A DNA stretch of 19,466 bases from Phoronis ovalis. Taxonomy: Eukaryota; Phoronida; Phoronidae. The stretch covers positions 1-19,466 of the forward strand of contig JAOXYB010015643.1 of NCBI GenBank assembly GCA_028565635.1, given 5' to 3'. The translations under genes were made by a program, and so were the position numbers. The notes under the pieces were generated by a model that made no database searches, was not told the origin of the DNA, and saw nothing but the letters and a program-made list of their open reading frames with translations. Below, in pieces: positions 10,701 through 18,155 of the stretch (within the stretch, counting starts at the first letter, position 1; the number at the start of each line of letters is the position of its first letter).

Positions 10701-13700
10701 TTGTTCTGGCATTTCTGATTTAATATTTACACAAACAAATGAAAAATGGTTTGGAAGCCAAACAGCCAGTTTATATCTCTTTTGAAGAGATATTTAGTGT
10801 AATTGGTTAATTAATTAGCTCACCCCGGAAGAAGTCATATTCACCTATCAAGATTGATTACTTCCTAAAACAATTGAATTAAAAGACACAAGGATTCAAA
10901 TAAATGACAATAATTATAATTACTTTGTCAGAAATCGAACTATAAATCAAAAAATGATCAAATACTACTGATATAAATGGATTAAGATAGAAAACATCTT
11001 AAAGGTTTCATCCCGGGGAGGTACTTGCATATATGATGAACACACGGATGAGCCATCCAAATGGGTCACTTTTCACCAAGAGATCCCCTAAAAATGGTCC
11101 ATTTTTTCACAGAACAATTCCCAAAATTGGGTCCATTTTTTAAAACATACTCCGATTGGTCCAAAAACTTAAAAGTCGGTCTCTTTTTCTAAATGAAAAA
11201 CCCTTGTGGAGTGTTAAACCTAAATGGTTCCATTTTGGAGAACAAAAATATCTAGAAATCAAGGACTATAATAACTAAGAGTATCGGCAGAACATCCTAT
11301 CTGAAGGCAGGCCAGTACCACACAAGTCTTTAAAATTTCAGATTGCCCATTTTTTCTCGTGTACGTTAATTACAACCAACCGCAGCGAATGCAACATTGG
11401 GTCGTGATTTATTGTACTCCACCCGTATGATTAAAGGAAATACTGTAGCAAATGCTACCACAGGGGTCACTCTTTACCGGTAGTAATACCGATATCACGC
11501 TATAATGGAACTGTCAGTCCTCAAAAGTGCTACATCAATGGTGGACGTGCGCATGTACTGTTAATACGTAAACAAAACCTTGCCATTGTACATACGTCAT
11601 GTACATATTGTTCGTTGTTAAAATATTGTCTAGTATTTCATGTGTTTGAGCAAACGAAATAAAACTATTTATTTCTAATACACCTAACGAAATTATGAAA
11701 CCCTATAGTCAAGTCATTCGGTAGTTTGTAGTTTGGAATAGTTATTTATTATATTAATACATGCCCCAAAATAGGTTTCGACAACATATTTTCTATATGT
11801 AGCTTGCAATGTTGGTTAAACTAGCTGTTTATCCTCTATTTTTAACAGTTTTGAAAGTTCATGTTTCGCTATAAAATCATGCGCCTAACTCACAGCAACT
11901 TTCGCCTTTTCAAGATGTTTAAAATTCGAGAAACATTCCCTATGAGCTTGGCTCTCTTGAGACAGTTGAGACTAACTGACTGTATGTGTTGCTTTCAAAT
12001 CATTATGTTTAATTAGGTTATCACTTGTGCACAGGAGATGATAAACACATAATACTCCTTGATGCATGTAAAAGATAACTATGTTCTGTCAATTAAATAG
12101 TGAAACTAGATGATATATTAAATGATACTTTTGCAAATGCTCATCAGACTATTTGCATGCACTAGGTAGAGCCGCATGTTCCGCACCAAAACGTTCCCAG
12201 CATGTATCATTTTTTAAATGAATCGTGCGGGTACAGAGGAAACTATGGACAAAACACAAAATAGAACACAATACTGGAAACACCTTGATTCGCGATCAAT
12301 GTCTCCCCCAACTGTATGCAAAACAGTATGTTGTATTTTTGTATACCAAGGGGGGAGGGGGAGGGGAGATGGAGGGAGGGAGAAAGGGAGGGAGGGCAGG
12401 AAGGAAGGAGGGAAGGGGGCTATATAGGAAGGAAGGAAGGAATGAAAGCAACAGAAACCCATTTAAGACATTCAAATTTAGGTGAATTGTGCATAAAACA
12501 TTAGACTGACATCAGTCGTTAGAAACATTGATTGGAAGTTTTTTAATAAATACATGGAAGTTTTTTAATAAATACATTATAGTACTAAAATACATAAAAC
12601 AGTTGCGAGAATAAACTGGTAAGCTCTCTGCAAAAGCTGTTTATAATACACTATCTTATGTTTATGTGGTCTACTGTAGGATTGCCATATATTTTTCTAA
12701 AGGTAGGATTGCCATATATTTTTCTCCTTTAAATTCAAAGCTAAGACTGCCAGATTATTTTGCCCTTTACATCAAATTTTTAGACAAACCTTTTAAATGA
12801 CTTTTTAGGAAAATTATTTCTTAGAAAAAAAAAATACACATTATCTTAAACTACAGAGCCGACTAACATTAGTCTAATAAAACATATAATCCCCACAATG
12901 TCTTTTTCTGGAAAATGGTCCCAAAAATAATACTATTACATGCACATCCAGTTGCAAAGTTGCGCATCGATGCACAAGCAGAACGAACCGTAGCTGACGA
13001 GGAATGCTAATTATAGTTGAAAAGGCACATTAACCGAATTCCTTGAAGAAATAATTCAATCAAATATAGCTCGGCATAAGTCAAGTGTTACAATGTATCA
13101 TAATTAAGCTAAATACAAATTGAAACTGGATAATAAACATTACATTGTGCATGCATCAACACTTGTAACCCTCTTGTAAATAGATTCAGACAAGTAGAGT
13201 TGGATTTATCGTTGCAATTGAATCGAGTGACATAACTTGACGAATGCATAAAGACGTAATTTTTGCATACATCACCAAGAAACAATGCTTGTGGCTTGCG
13301 CACTTTGTTCTGATGCGGATATTTAACTACAGAGTATTTTGTTCTGTACGTGTCTGAGTGTAGAACGAAGCGATAGAATTAGAATGAGCAATATGAGTTA
13401 CGCTGGTATGCATATTTATGCTACACTTCGTTCAAGGTTTTGCTTGATAAATATTTCAATTTAACATACATATATCAGAGAGGCGTTTTCTAAGTCGAAC
13501 TTTATAATACACTAATGAGTTTTTCAGCCGCAAGATTAGGAAATAAATAATTAAATCTAACAAAATTCGTTGGTTTATGCTGTGGTGAGAGAAGTTTATT
13601 TGCCTTTAAAAGCAGAAACATTACAAATCGTCCTATTTGTTTAAAATATTGGCTCTTCAGCATAAAATCGTCCGCGAATTGGCCATATACAAAGCTAAAT

Positions 13701-15975
13701 GTTACTTAACTGTATCACGACCGCGTAATACTCAGGATATACAATTCCTTTAGCAAGGAGCAAAGATTATTGACCACAACCTGGAATTTCTCTCTTTTGT
13801 ATTTTATACTATTCAGCTTGAATATGGCACCTGAGTTCCGTGTATTGACGTCTTAACGTAAGGTCAACATATAGTCTATTCTATACTATGACGCATTGTT
13901 TACATTACTGATTGAGGATTCTGCAAAATCTATAATACAATATAAGAAAAAAATACGAATAGCTGTATAGCCCGTCCTATAAGCCAATGACACGATAGCT
14001 TATTACTTATTCATTAGAAAAATTGAATTCGTATTGTATTCATAGGTGAATCTACTGAGCACAAAACGCAACTTTTCGGCCACCTCTATAAAATAGCTCA
14101 TAACCCGAGGTCAAGATCTGCTCAAGTTACGATTTCCATCAAATCTTAGTACAAATGCAATTTAAGCAATTTCCTTTTCGTACTTCAGTCAAATTACAAA
14201 ATTATACAAACAAGGAGACATATAAAACAGATACTGAATAATCAGTCTCTCAATAAGAAAACGTTTACTTTGTGCGTTTAGGTAAATGTATTGAAAGGGG
14301 TCGTAAATATTAAATGCTGTACCTGTCTAGTATGTGGTGTAACACATACCGAAGTTGTCTTGACTTACTTTTTTTGTTACAACAGCAGCTACTTTCTGAC
14401 AAGACTTAATGTTACTATTGTTTTTTTTATATGCATATTTCCGTTGCTAAAACCACCATGTCATTACTGCTAACATACTTGTGATGAATAACTTCGTACC
14501 GACAACAAGTTCTTCTAACTTTTTCTGTCGTGTTTTTTCAGGGTAAAAAAATAGTGAATTTACTATATTATCAGGAATATTTTCAACATAGAATTATATT
14601 AATAGTTGGATATAATTAAATCATGTTAAATGCAGAGTTGATGGTGAAGTGATTGCGTATGAAATGTCTATCGGACGAATGGGTATATATTATTTCAAGA
14701 CTATTAAGATCACAATACATAGCAGCAGTTTTAAAAAGTTTTCGAAAACATATCGAGCTGTTATTGTCATTCGGGCCTAATCAATATTTGTAACTAAATA
14801 CTGCATTACGTCAAGACATATCATTGAAGTGTCTTAAAAATGGGTTCGTTTTGTTAACAGAAAACATACCTCTTGATGAAATTATGTTAGTGTTACCTGC
14901 AAGATTATGAATATGTATCTATTGTTTACAAAAAATAATCATTAAAAATGATAAATTTATGAAATGTTTTAAATTTTAAATGCTTTAAGTTAAGATGCAA
15001 ATCGAAGGTTCTGGCTACTAGTAGAATGTTCTTTCCTTAGTTTAAATTTAGCCCTAAGAAGCAGTTTTTATGATACCAGATGTTTCCTATAAATTGCAAG
15101 TTGTTATCAGATTAGTATTCAAAATATAAACACAAAAAGCTTTCCAAAAATTATGTGCCATAGAAAAATGACAAAGTAACTTTATGTATAGTAAGACAGT
15201 CTACATCTATAAAAATTTGTAACATACAAAAAGGCACGAAACTGTTCCATTAAGATAACCAACTAGCTTGCTACAATGATTGCTGTCAGAAATAGCATAT
15301 GTGAGTTTATCACTAAATTCAGTTGTCATTTTCACTTAGAATACCGACACACCTTAATTTTAGTTATCATAAAGGCTTGGGTTACCGAAAATCAGACATA
15401 TAAATAAAAATACTTCTTTAAATAAAAATGCTCCTTTAAATTCAGCGATAAAGCTGTTTTACAAAAAATACTGAATAGAAGTTAAATTGAACAGGCCACA
15501 ATTAAACAAATCACGGGTAAAAAAATCCATGACATGAAACATATGACTGTTATTCTACTGAAGCTGTCGTAATAAATTTCAAAGAACTTAAAATCATATG
15601 TAGCATGAGTGACTAGAATAGATGGAGTGTGTGTGAGCATCGCGTAATCCACTTAACGTGTACATAATTCGTGGTCTACGTGCCAGTTTTTATAATTATT
15701 CTAGTATACGAATAGCAGTTTTTAGTTCCAGTAAACTTTCATAGCTGCTCTTGTCGCATTTTACGTACAGTTAAAAACAGGAAACCCCAAACAAGCATAG
15801 TAGCCGTGTGATATACAACAGTACAGTTAACAACAGGAAAACCCAAACAAGCATAGTAGCCGTGTGCATATTCATAAAGATGTACAACAGCACAGTTAAA
15901 ATGACTTACCCCTGCTTCTGCTAAGGCTACTAACAACACAGCAGCTACTTTTAACAAGACACATTTCATATCCAT
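1093..15975 (-). CDS. PTHR: Class B1 GPCR, parathyroid-hormone-receptor-like, complete 11-exon gene
   Basis: This is the whole coding span, assembled as the join of the 11 exons listed separately. The phases after exons 1-10 are 0,1,1,0,2,0,1,0,2,0, and every junction has GT...AG. The 1854-nt CDS encodes 617 residues (human PTH1R has 593). The protein should be a plasma-membrane peptide-hormone receptor signalling through G proteins. Visible features are a signal peptide (1-21), an ectodomain with six cysteines (43, 59, 68, 82, 99, 121), the family Asp before the third cysteine (D64), His178 in TM2, a TM3 Cys228 to ECL2 Cys298 pair, PLFG in TM6 (360-363) and FNSFQGF in TM7. The TM3 stretch SNYMWIFLEGFYLH and KSTLVLIPLFGVHY in TM6 favour the PTHR subfamily as I recall it. 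A VPAC/PACAP-type receptor is the main alternative. Class B1 assignment is near certain; the subfamily is inferred from remembered motifs. Confidence 0.85.
1759..2595 (-). other. Intron 10 (837 bp)
   Basis: Phase 0, GTAAGC...TTTTTAG. No coding or RNA feature seen. It holds the 18-mer acagctttcggacataac (2147-2164), which recurs at 17432-17449 in the same orientation, a possible trace of a dispersed repeat. Confidence 0.7.
2596..2737 (-). CDS. Exon 10: TM6, extracellular loop 3, TM7
   Basis: Completes Arg349 and codes residues 350-396. KLAKSTLVLIPLFGVHYIIF is TM6 with the class B PLxG kink (360-363); Thr355 matches PTH1R Thr410, a known activating-mutation site. ECL3 is FPDQANNAEAE, and LYFEIFFNSFQ is most of TM7, ending at the conserved Gln396. 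The acceptor is TTTTGTAG|G and the donor CAG|GTAAGC (phase 0). Confidence 0.94.
2985..3020. repeat. 13-bp tandem repeat, about 2.7 units
   Basis: Unit agtaccaggccgg occurs at 2985-2997 and 2998-3010, then ggtaccagg. A related string, agtaccaggcc, lies at 2568-2578. It is a GC-rich island in AT-rich intron sequence. Confidence 0.7.
3118..3901. mobile_element. Non-autonomous inverted-repeat element, about 784 bp
   Basis: The left end (tatagtaggtttccgagtta from 3118) and the right end (reverse complement of 3877-3901, tattgtaggtttccgagttg) match with two differences in 25 bp. Looser inverted similarity continues inward: ggtttgtga and a following tgacgtca/aacgtcat block appear on both arms. There is no transposase reading between. 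I found no convincing target-site duplication. Its left 130 bp is related to 5730-5850. Confidence 0.6.
4671..4684 (+). promoter_or_regulatory. CTCF-like motif, 13 of 14 consensus positions
   Basis: CCACCAGGTGGCCC compared with the bilaterian CTCF core CCASYAGRKGGCRS; only the 13th position differs. It lies in intron 9. The CAGGTG inside is also an E-box. Binding is not shown by sequence. Confidence 0.25.
5248..5305. repeat. Imperfect inverted repeat (hairpin)
   Basis: Arms tatcagcag / ctgctgata (5248-5256, 5297-5305) and acgttttgc / gcaaaacgt are nested around a 10-base loop, with an asymmetric bulge between the two stems. It could form a stem-loop in the pre-mRNA or be a transposon remnant. 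Confidence 0.6.
5332..5380. repeat. 25-bp tandem duplication
   Basis: atgagtacatagagacatca is repeated at 5332 and 5357; the two units are identical over about 24 bases, suggesting a recent duplication. Confidence 0.8.
5553..5638 (-). CDS. Exon 9: TM5 and intracellular loop 3
   Basis: Residues 321-348 plus two bases of codon 349. This small exon is hidden by an unrelated plus-strand ORF. It reads INFIFFLNILRVLFTKL then KTQNTPEARKY, the expected TM5 end (conserved Asn322) and ICL3; PTH1R has NFILFINIVRVLATKL here. The acceptor is TTTATTTTAAG|ATC (phase 0). The donor is CAG|GTACAG, phase 2, joining exon 10 as KYR-KLAKST. A second donor 6 nt downstream (CAG|GTAAAT, exon end 5547) keeps the frame and would add two residues. 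Confidence 0.88.
5639..5973 (-). other. Intron 8 (335 bp)
   Basis: Phase 0, GTAAGT...TTTTAAG. Over a third of it is the repeat fragment at 5730-5850; nothing else is recognised. Confidence 0.7.
5730..5850. repeat. Solo end fragment of the 3118-3901 element
   Basis: It shares, in the same order, gtaggttt.cgag, the string gtactaaatactg, tttgtgacagct, acgtcat.agcttag and cacaga.tcctgaatt with 3122-3250, with small indels. It starts 92 bp outside the exon 9 acceptor, inside the 335-bp intron 8. No matching right end is seen nearby. Confidence 0.65.
5974..6104 (-). CDS. Exon 8: TM4, extracellular loop 2, start of TM5
   Basis: Completes codon 277 (T|TA, Leu) and codes residues 278-320. SPLIWVIPWAIVR is TM4; DEYCWNTTEG contains the conserved ECL2 Cys298-Trp299 and a possible glycosylation site (N300); RGPITLTIV begins TM5. 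The acceptor is TCATTACAG|TA and the donor GTG|GTAAGT (phase 0). Intron 8 downstream is only 335 bp and contains a repeat fragment. Confidence 0.92.
6381..6537 (-). CDS. Exon 7: TM3, ICL2 and start of TM4
   Basis: Residues 225-276 plus one base of codon 277. Cys228 at the top of TM3 should bond with Cys298 in ECL2. The core SNYMWIFLEGFYLHMLIF matches the NYYWILVEGLYLHSLIF stretch of PTH receptors. It ends MVAGW, the first half of the TM4 GWGxP motif. The acceptor is GCTATTTCAG|AAC (phase 0) and the donor TGGT|GTAAGT (phase 1). With exon 8 the motif reads GWLSP, so its second Gly is Leu. Confidence 0.93.
6538..6900 (-). other. Intron 6 (363 bp)
   Basis: Phase 0, GTACGT...ATTTCAG. AT-rich; no other feature seen. 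Confidence 0.75.
6901..7069 (-). CDS. Exon 6: ICL1, TM2 and extracellular loop 1
   Basis: Completes Lys168 and codes residues 169-224. KLHCPRNTVHINLFASFALRA is the ICL1/TM2 signature. His178 matches the conserved TM2 His whose change to Arg activates human PTH1R, and Arg188 matches the TM2 Arg that pairs functionally with the TM7 Gln in that receptor. The rest is a long acidic extracellular loop (NDVYEEENG), another PTHR-like trait. The acceptor is TTTTCTCAG|A and the donor ACG|GTACGT (phase 0). An earlier GT at CCAG|GTAGAA would break the reading frame. Confidence 0.92.
7070..7489 (-). other. Intron 5 (420 bp)
   Basis: Phase 2, GTAAGT...TTTCTCAG. No feature seen besides the splice sites. 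Confidence 0.75.
7490..7584 (-). CDS. Exon 5: transmembrane helix 1
   Basis: Residues 137-167 plus two bases of codon 168 (AA|A, Lys). It carries VLNVGYSLSLVSLALS, TM1 of class B receptors, comparable with the TVGYSVSLASL stretch of PTH1R. The acceptor is TTATTACAG|GAA (phase 0) and the donor AA|GTAAGTAC (phase 2). The joined sequence continues LYLKKLHCPRN into exon 6, matching the usual first intracellular loop. Confidence 0.92.
7585..8484 (-). other. Intron 4 (900 bp)
   Basis: Phase 0, GTAAAT...ATTACAG. Very AT-rich, containing the 25-bp tandem pair at 8159-8215 and no coding signal. Confidence 0.7.
8159..8215. repeat. 25-bp tandem duplication
   Basis: ttttaactatgtagtatgag is repeated with period 25 (aactatgtag at 8163 and 8188), followed by a third partial ttttaact. 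Confidence 0.8.
8485..8615 (-). CDS. Exon 4: hormone receptor domain, cysteines 5-6
   Basis: Completes Glu93 and codes residues 94-136. It holds YVTRRC (C99), the conserved EDGTW and KTWSNYTSC (C121), which close the six-cysteine ectodomain, then a short hydrophilic linker to TM1. N117 (NYT) and N124 (NSS) are potential N-glycosylation sites. KTWxNYxxC is especially like PTH receptors. The acceptor is CTTTTACAG|AG and the donor CAG|GTAAAT (phase 0). Confidence 0.92.
8865..9188. mobile_element. Small foldback (MITE-like) element
   Basis: The left arm 8865-8902 (ggtatattattggtac...ttgtggtat) matches the reverse complement of 9155-9188 (ggtatattttagttat...ttgtggtat) with a few substitutions and a small indel. 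Internal copies of ggtatattat add further similarity. No target duplication is clear, and there is no coding capacity. Confidence 0.5.
9187..9200 (+). promoter_or_regulatory. CTCF-like motif, full consensus match
   Basis: CCACCAGGGGGCGG matches every position of the core consensus CCASYAGRKGGCRS. It overlaps the last two bases of the foldback element and is one of few GC-rich strings in intron 3. A motif match does not show occupancy. Confidence 0.35.
9516..9626 (-). CDS. Exon 3: hormone receptor domain, cysteines 2-4
   Basis: Completes codon 56 (Gly), then codes residues 57-92 and the first base of codon 93. It contains VYCNRTWDTITCWPDVP and QSCPSY, the diagnostic core of the hormone receptor domain: C59, the structural Asp64, Trp69-Pro70, C68 and C82. 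N60 (NRT) is a potential N-glycosylation site. The acceptor is GATATAG|GT (weak pyrimidine tract) and the donor GATG|GTAAGA; both flanking introns are phase 1, so the exon is symmetrical. Confidence 0.92.
9919..10018 (-). CDS. Exon 2: N-terminal helix of the hormone-binding ectodomain
   Basis: Residues 23-55 plus the first base of codon 56. It reads KIVDLDREKQSVLL then DEAWKKC, which resembles the alpha-helix that opens class B1 ectodomains (EEQIFLLHRAQAQC in PTH1R) and ends at the first conserved cysteine, C43. The acceptor is TTTTTACAG|AAA (phase 0) and the donor TCAG|GTACAC (phase 1). Only 15 residues separate the first and second cysteines, so the extra loop encoded by a separate exon in mammalian PTH1R is absent, as in PTH2R. 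Confidence 0.88.
11011..11250. repeat. Degenerate dispersed repeat with ggtccatttt blocks
   Basis: A more GC-balanced block beginning cccggggaggtacttgcat, followed by several near-copies of ggtccatttt (about 11094, 11130, 11157, 11224) and aacccttgtggag. This layout resembles interspersed repeats I recall from marine invertebrate genomes, but I cannot name the family. Confidence 0.4.
12349..12442 (+). repeat. Purine-rich G/A tract (low complexity)
   Basis: About 94 bases almost entirely G and A on the plus strand, broken mainly by ctatata near the end, with at least eight runs of three or more G. The receptor pre-mRNA carries the complementary pyrimidine tract. Open readings through it on both strands are composition artefacts. 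Confidence 0.9.
12534..12577. repeat. 22-bp tandem duplication inside the MITE
   Basis: ggaagttttttaataaatac plus at occurs twice back to back (12534-12555, 12556-12577). The copy at 18030 has only one unit, so the duplication arose in this copy or was lost in the other. Confidence 0.85.
12677..12726. repeat. 27-bp tandem duplication inside the MITE
   Basis: taggattgccatatattttt recurs with period 27 (12677 and 12704). The second MITE copy has a single equivalent (gccatatatttttctcc at about 19391). Confidence 0.8.
15765..15902. repeat. Tandem duplication next to the exon 1 donor
   Basis: Units start at gtacagttaa (15765 and 15821) and gcacagttaa (15890). The first two share caaacaagcatagtagccgt; the second has a 13-bp insertion. 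The third, partial unit runs up to the exon 1 splice donor at 15909, so the duplicated block came from the start of intron 1. Confidence 0.8.
15910..15975 (-). CDS. Exon 1: start codon and signal peptide
   Basis: Codes for residues 1-22. It starts MDMKC, followed by a hydrophobic core (LLKVAAVLLVALA) and a plausible signal-peptidase site after AEA (residue 21). The ATG has A at -3 and G at +4, and an in-frame TAG lies 12 nt upstream (15988-15990), so this is the first possible start in this reading frame. A second in-frame ATG follows two codons later. The donor is GGG|GTAAGT, phase 0, which fits the phase-0 acceptor of exon 2 almost 5.9 kb away. A separate signal-peptide exon is also known in vertebrate PTH receptor genes. 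The transcription start and any 5' UTR exon cannot be placed. The link to exon 2 is inferred from phase and from its being the only good signal peptide seen upstream. Confidence 0.75.
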
Positions 15976-18029
15976 GATGTTTCTATGCTACTGTGACTGG
16001 ATTATGATATCTATACTCCATGTATTCGCTTACATTTAAAATCCATTAGGAAGCATCTACAAATACATAAGTGCTCATTGAAAAAAACACAACAGAAAGG
16101 GAATACTAATGCAAACGTGTCAAAGTGAAATGCGAAAAAAACAGGACGATTATGATATCTTGTTAGTTTCACAGAAAGATGATCGTGCTTGTAAATATAA
16201 TAGAATGGAATACATAATAAATACTTTTCTGATTCTCACATAACTGTAATATTACCATGTAAAATTTGTGACGTTTTAACTTCCAAAAATGTTAATTTAA
16301 TCACATGTCCTTATATTTTACATTCGCTTTTCCCATATTAGTAATACCCAAAATTAGTGATATCCTGGTATTTGATAACATATCATGTGAAGTGCGTGTT
16401 GTATCTTTTCAATGCACAGATAAAGTTATAATGGCTGCAGTTACCCGACTACAGTCTATCAACGTCTTCTGTAGTGCGTCGCACTAGTGGGAAATAATAA
16501 AAGTTGATTCAAAAATAGTAAATAGCATCAATAAATCGGCTACCGGATTTCATGCTTGTCTACCTGCTGTGTGTTTGCTGGTTCAATATTCCGACAAAGG
16601 ATCGAATGCAAAGCCATGACATTAAAAGGCACTACATCACGTTAATAAATTCAATAAAAATTTCAAAAGGTTCAAGATCCGTGTAACGTATGCCAAGAAA
16701 AAATCCGTGTCTAAGCTATCCAAAACACAAACATTTTTTGTTCAAGAGAAATCTATTTTCGAGATAAAAACTTGCAATTAATTAATTAACTTCGTTAAAC
16801 TAAACCACCTTAGGCGAGTATGTGTTATAACATAGCTGTTCTATCTAAGTATGTGAAGTATAAACAAAGAAAAACCGGTTATTTACGGCAAAGTAACAGC
16901 GCTATTGAACACATTCAAAAATTATTTTGAATAGAAATCTGCTTTGAGTAGTAGCCCCGTGAAGCACTTACCAAGGTAAATAAGCCCCCTCTTCAACAGA
17001 ACCACCCTGCTGTTATATTTACAACCACGGCAAGAAATTGAATTGTACATATACTATACTTGAATCATTACAGGGTGATACGCGAAATAAACAGATAACG
17101 TTTGACCTACTCTCACTTCTTCGTTTCTATTTATAGTTTTCAAAACTAAACTCCGTTATGTCTTTAAGAATAAAAAACATTTCGATTTTTAATTTTACTC
17201 TTACGACTAGTATTATTTATGTGTGGTACCATTATTTGTTCAAAAATTGTCCTTAGAGATTAATGTTAGCCCTAACTCAAGTAAACATGTATAACAACAA
17301 CACAGTTTGGTAAGGAGAACACGCTTGGTGATGAATCAAATCTTTAGACGTCTTTATTTTCAAAAAATGTAACCAGAAGATATCCCAAATAGGTATATTT
17401 TTGTTCATTTTTTATTTTTCTTATCGTTTTAACAGCTTTCGGACATAACTTAATAGAAAAGAACAAACATTTCTTATGTATCCAGCAAACCAAACGTTTT
17501 TTTTTCTCTAACTAAACGAGTCACTAAATTTTCATAAGTTATGTACTAGGGTTACGTTTATTTCATGTCACTCTGTAGTATCAAAGCTACCTCCTCAACT
17601 AAAATCGCAGGGATATAAGGCCCCAAAAGGCTTTAAAAATAGAAGTCCCGTGGTCCTTTATTCGGAAAATACGCTTTTTGTATCTATACATTATAATTAA
17701 TATTAATGTTCCATATTATATGATGCTCACATTCTCCATGTATTACTGCAGCTGCTAGCCGGCTGATTACGCTACAACTTGAAGTGGTCGGAAGTTCTTT
17801 TTAATTGCAGTTTATCGTCTTCGCCACTAGGAGGATATGAGGGCTTTATTAATTACCATTCACACAACGTAATATTTTGAAGGTAATGATCCCGTGGTAA
17901 CGATATTTTCAATGCCTGGAATCATTGCATGTTGAATGGCAAGCTAATTCTCAAGTATCACAATTCTGACTTGAACTCTTAACTTGACACGGTCGATCCT
18001 TTATATTCTATATGTAATAGCTATTCCTG
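15976..18029. other. Upstream flank of the receptor gene, no gene seen
   Basis: About 2 kb of AT-rich sequence expected to include the 5' UTR and promoter. No convincing TATA box, initiator or CpG-rich stretch is visible. The 60-residue plus-strand reading at 16305-16487 has no recognisable features. Confidence 0.5.
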
Positions 18030-18155
18030 TAGACTGACATCAGTCGTTAAAAACATTGATTGGAAGTTTTTTAATAAATGCATTATAGTACTAAAATACA
18101 TAAAATAGTTGCTAGAATAAACTGGTCAGCTCTCTGCAATTTTGCCTGGAAAAGC

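Larger units (their letters stand above)
12493..12885. mobile_element. 375-bp MITE with 9-bp target-site duplication
   Basis: The element is 12502-12876. Its ends are tagactgacatcagtcg (12502-12518) and, inverted, tagactaatgttagtcg (12860-12876), matching 13 of 17. Perfect 9-bp direct repeats ATAAAACAT flank it (12493-12501 and 12877-12885). Each end is itself a small palindrome (gactga..tcagtc). A 9-bp duplication is typical of Mutator-like elements and possible for Merlin. There is no coding capacity. A second copy starts at 18030. Confidence 0.85.
10019..15909 (-). other. Intron 1 (5891 bp)
   Basis: Phase 0, GTAAGT...TTTTACAG, separating the signal-peptide exon from the ectodomain. It contains a degenerate dispersed repeat (11011-11250), a purine-rich G tract (12349-12442), the 375-bp MITE (12502-12876) and a tandem duplication near the exon 1 donor (15765-15902). 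The stretches 10019-11010, 11251-12348 and 12886-15764 show AT-rich sequence with no recognised gene, RNA or element. Confidence 0.65.

Noticed and set aside
12214-12504. Several overlapping ORFs on both strands
   Set aside because: They run through the purine tract; the Gly/Arg/Glu- and Pro/Ser-rich translations are composition artefacts.
12493-12885. CRISPR-like or integron-like repeat interpretation of the short palindromic ends
   Set aside because: There are only two ends with a target duplication; the pattern is that of a eukaryotic inverted-repeat transposon.
16305-16487. 60-residue plus-strand ORF upstream of the gene
   Set aside because: Short, no recognisable domain, expected by chance in 19 kb.
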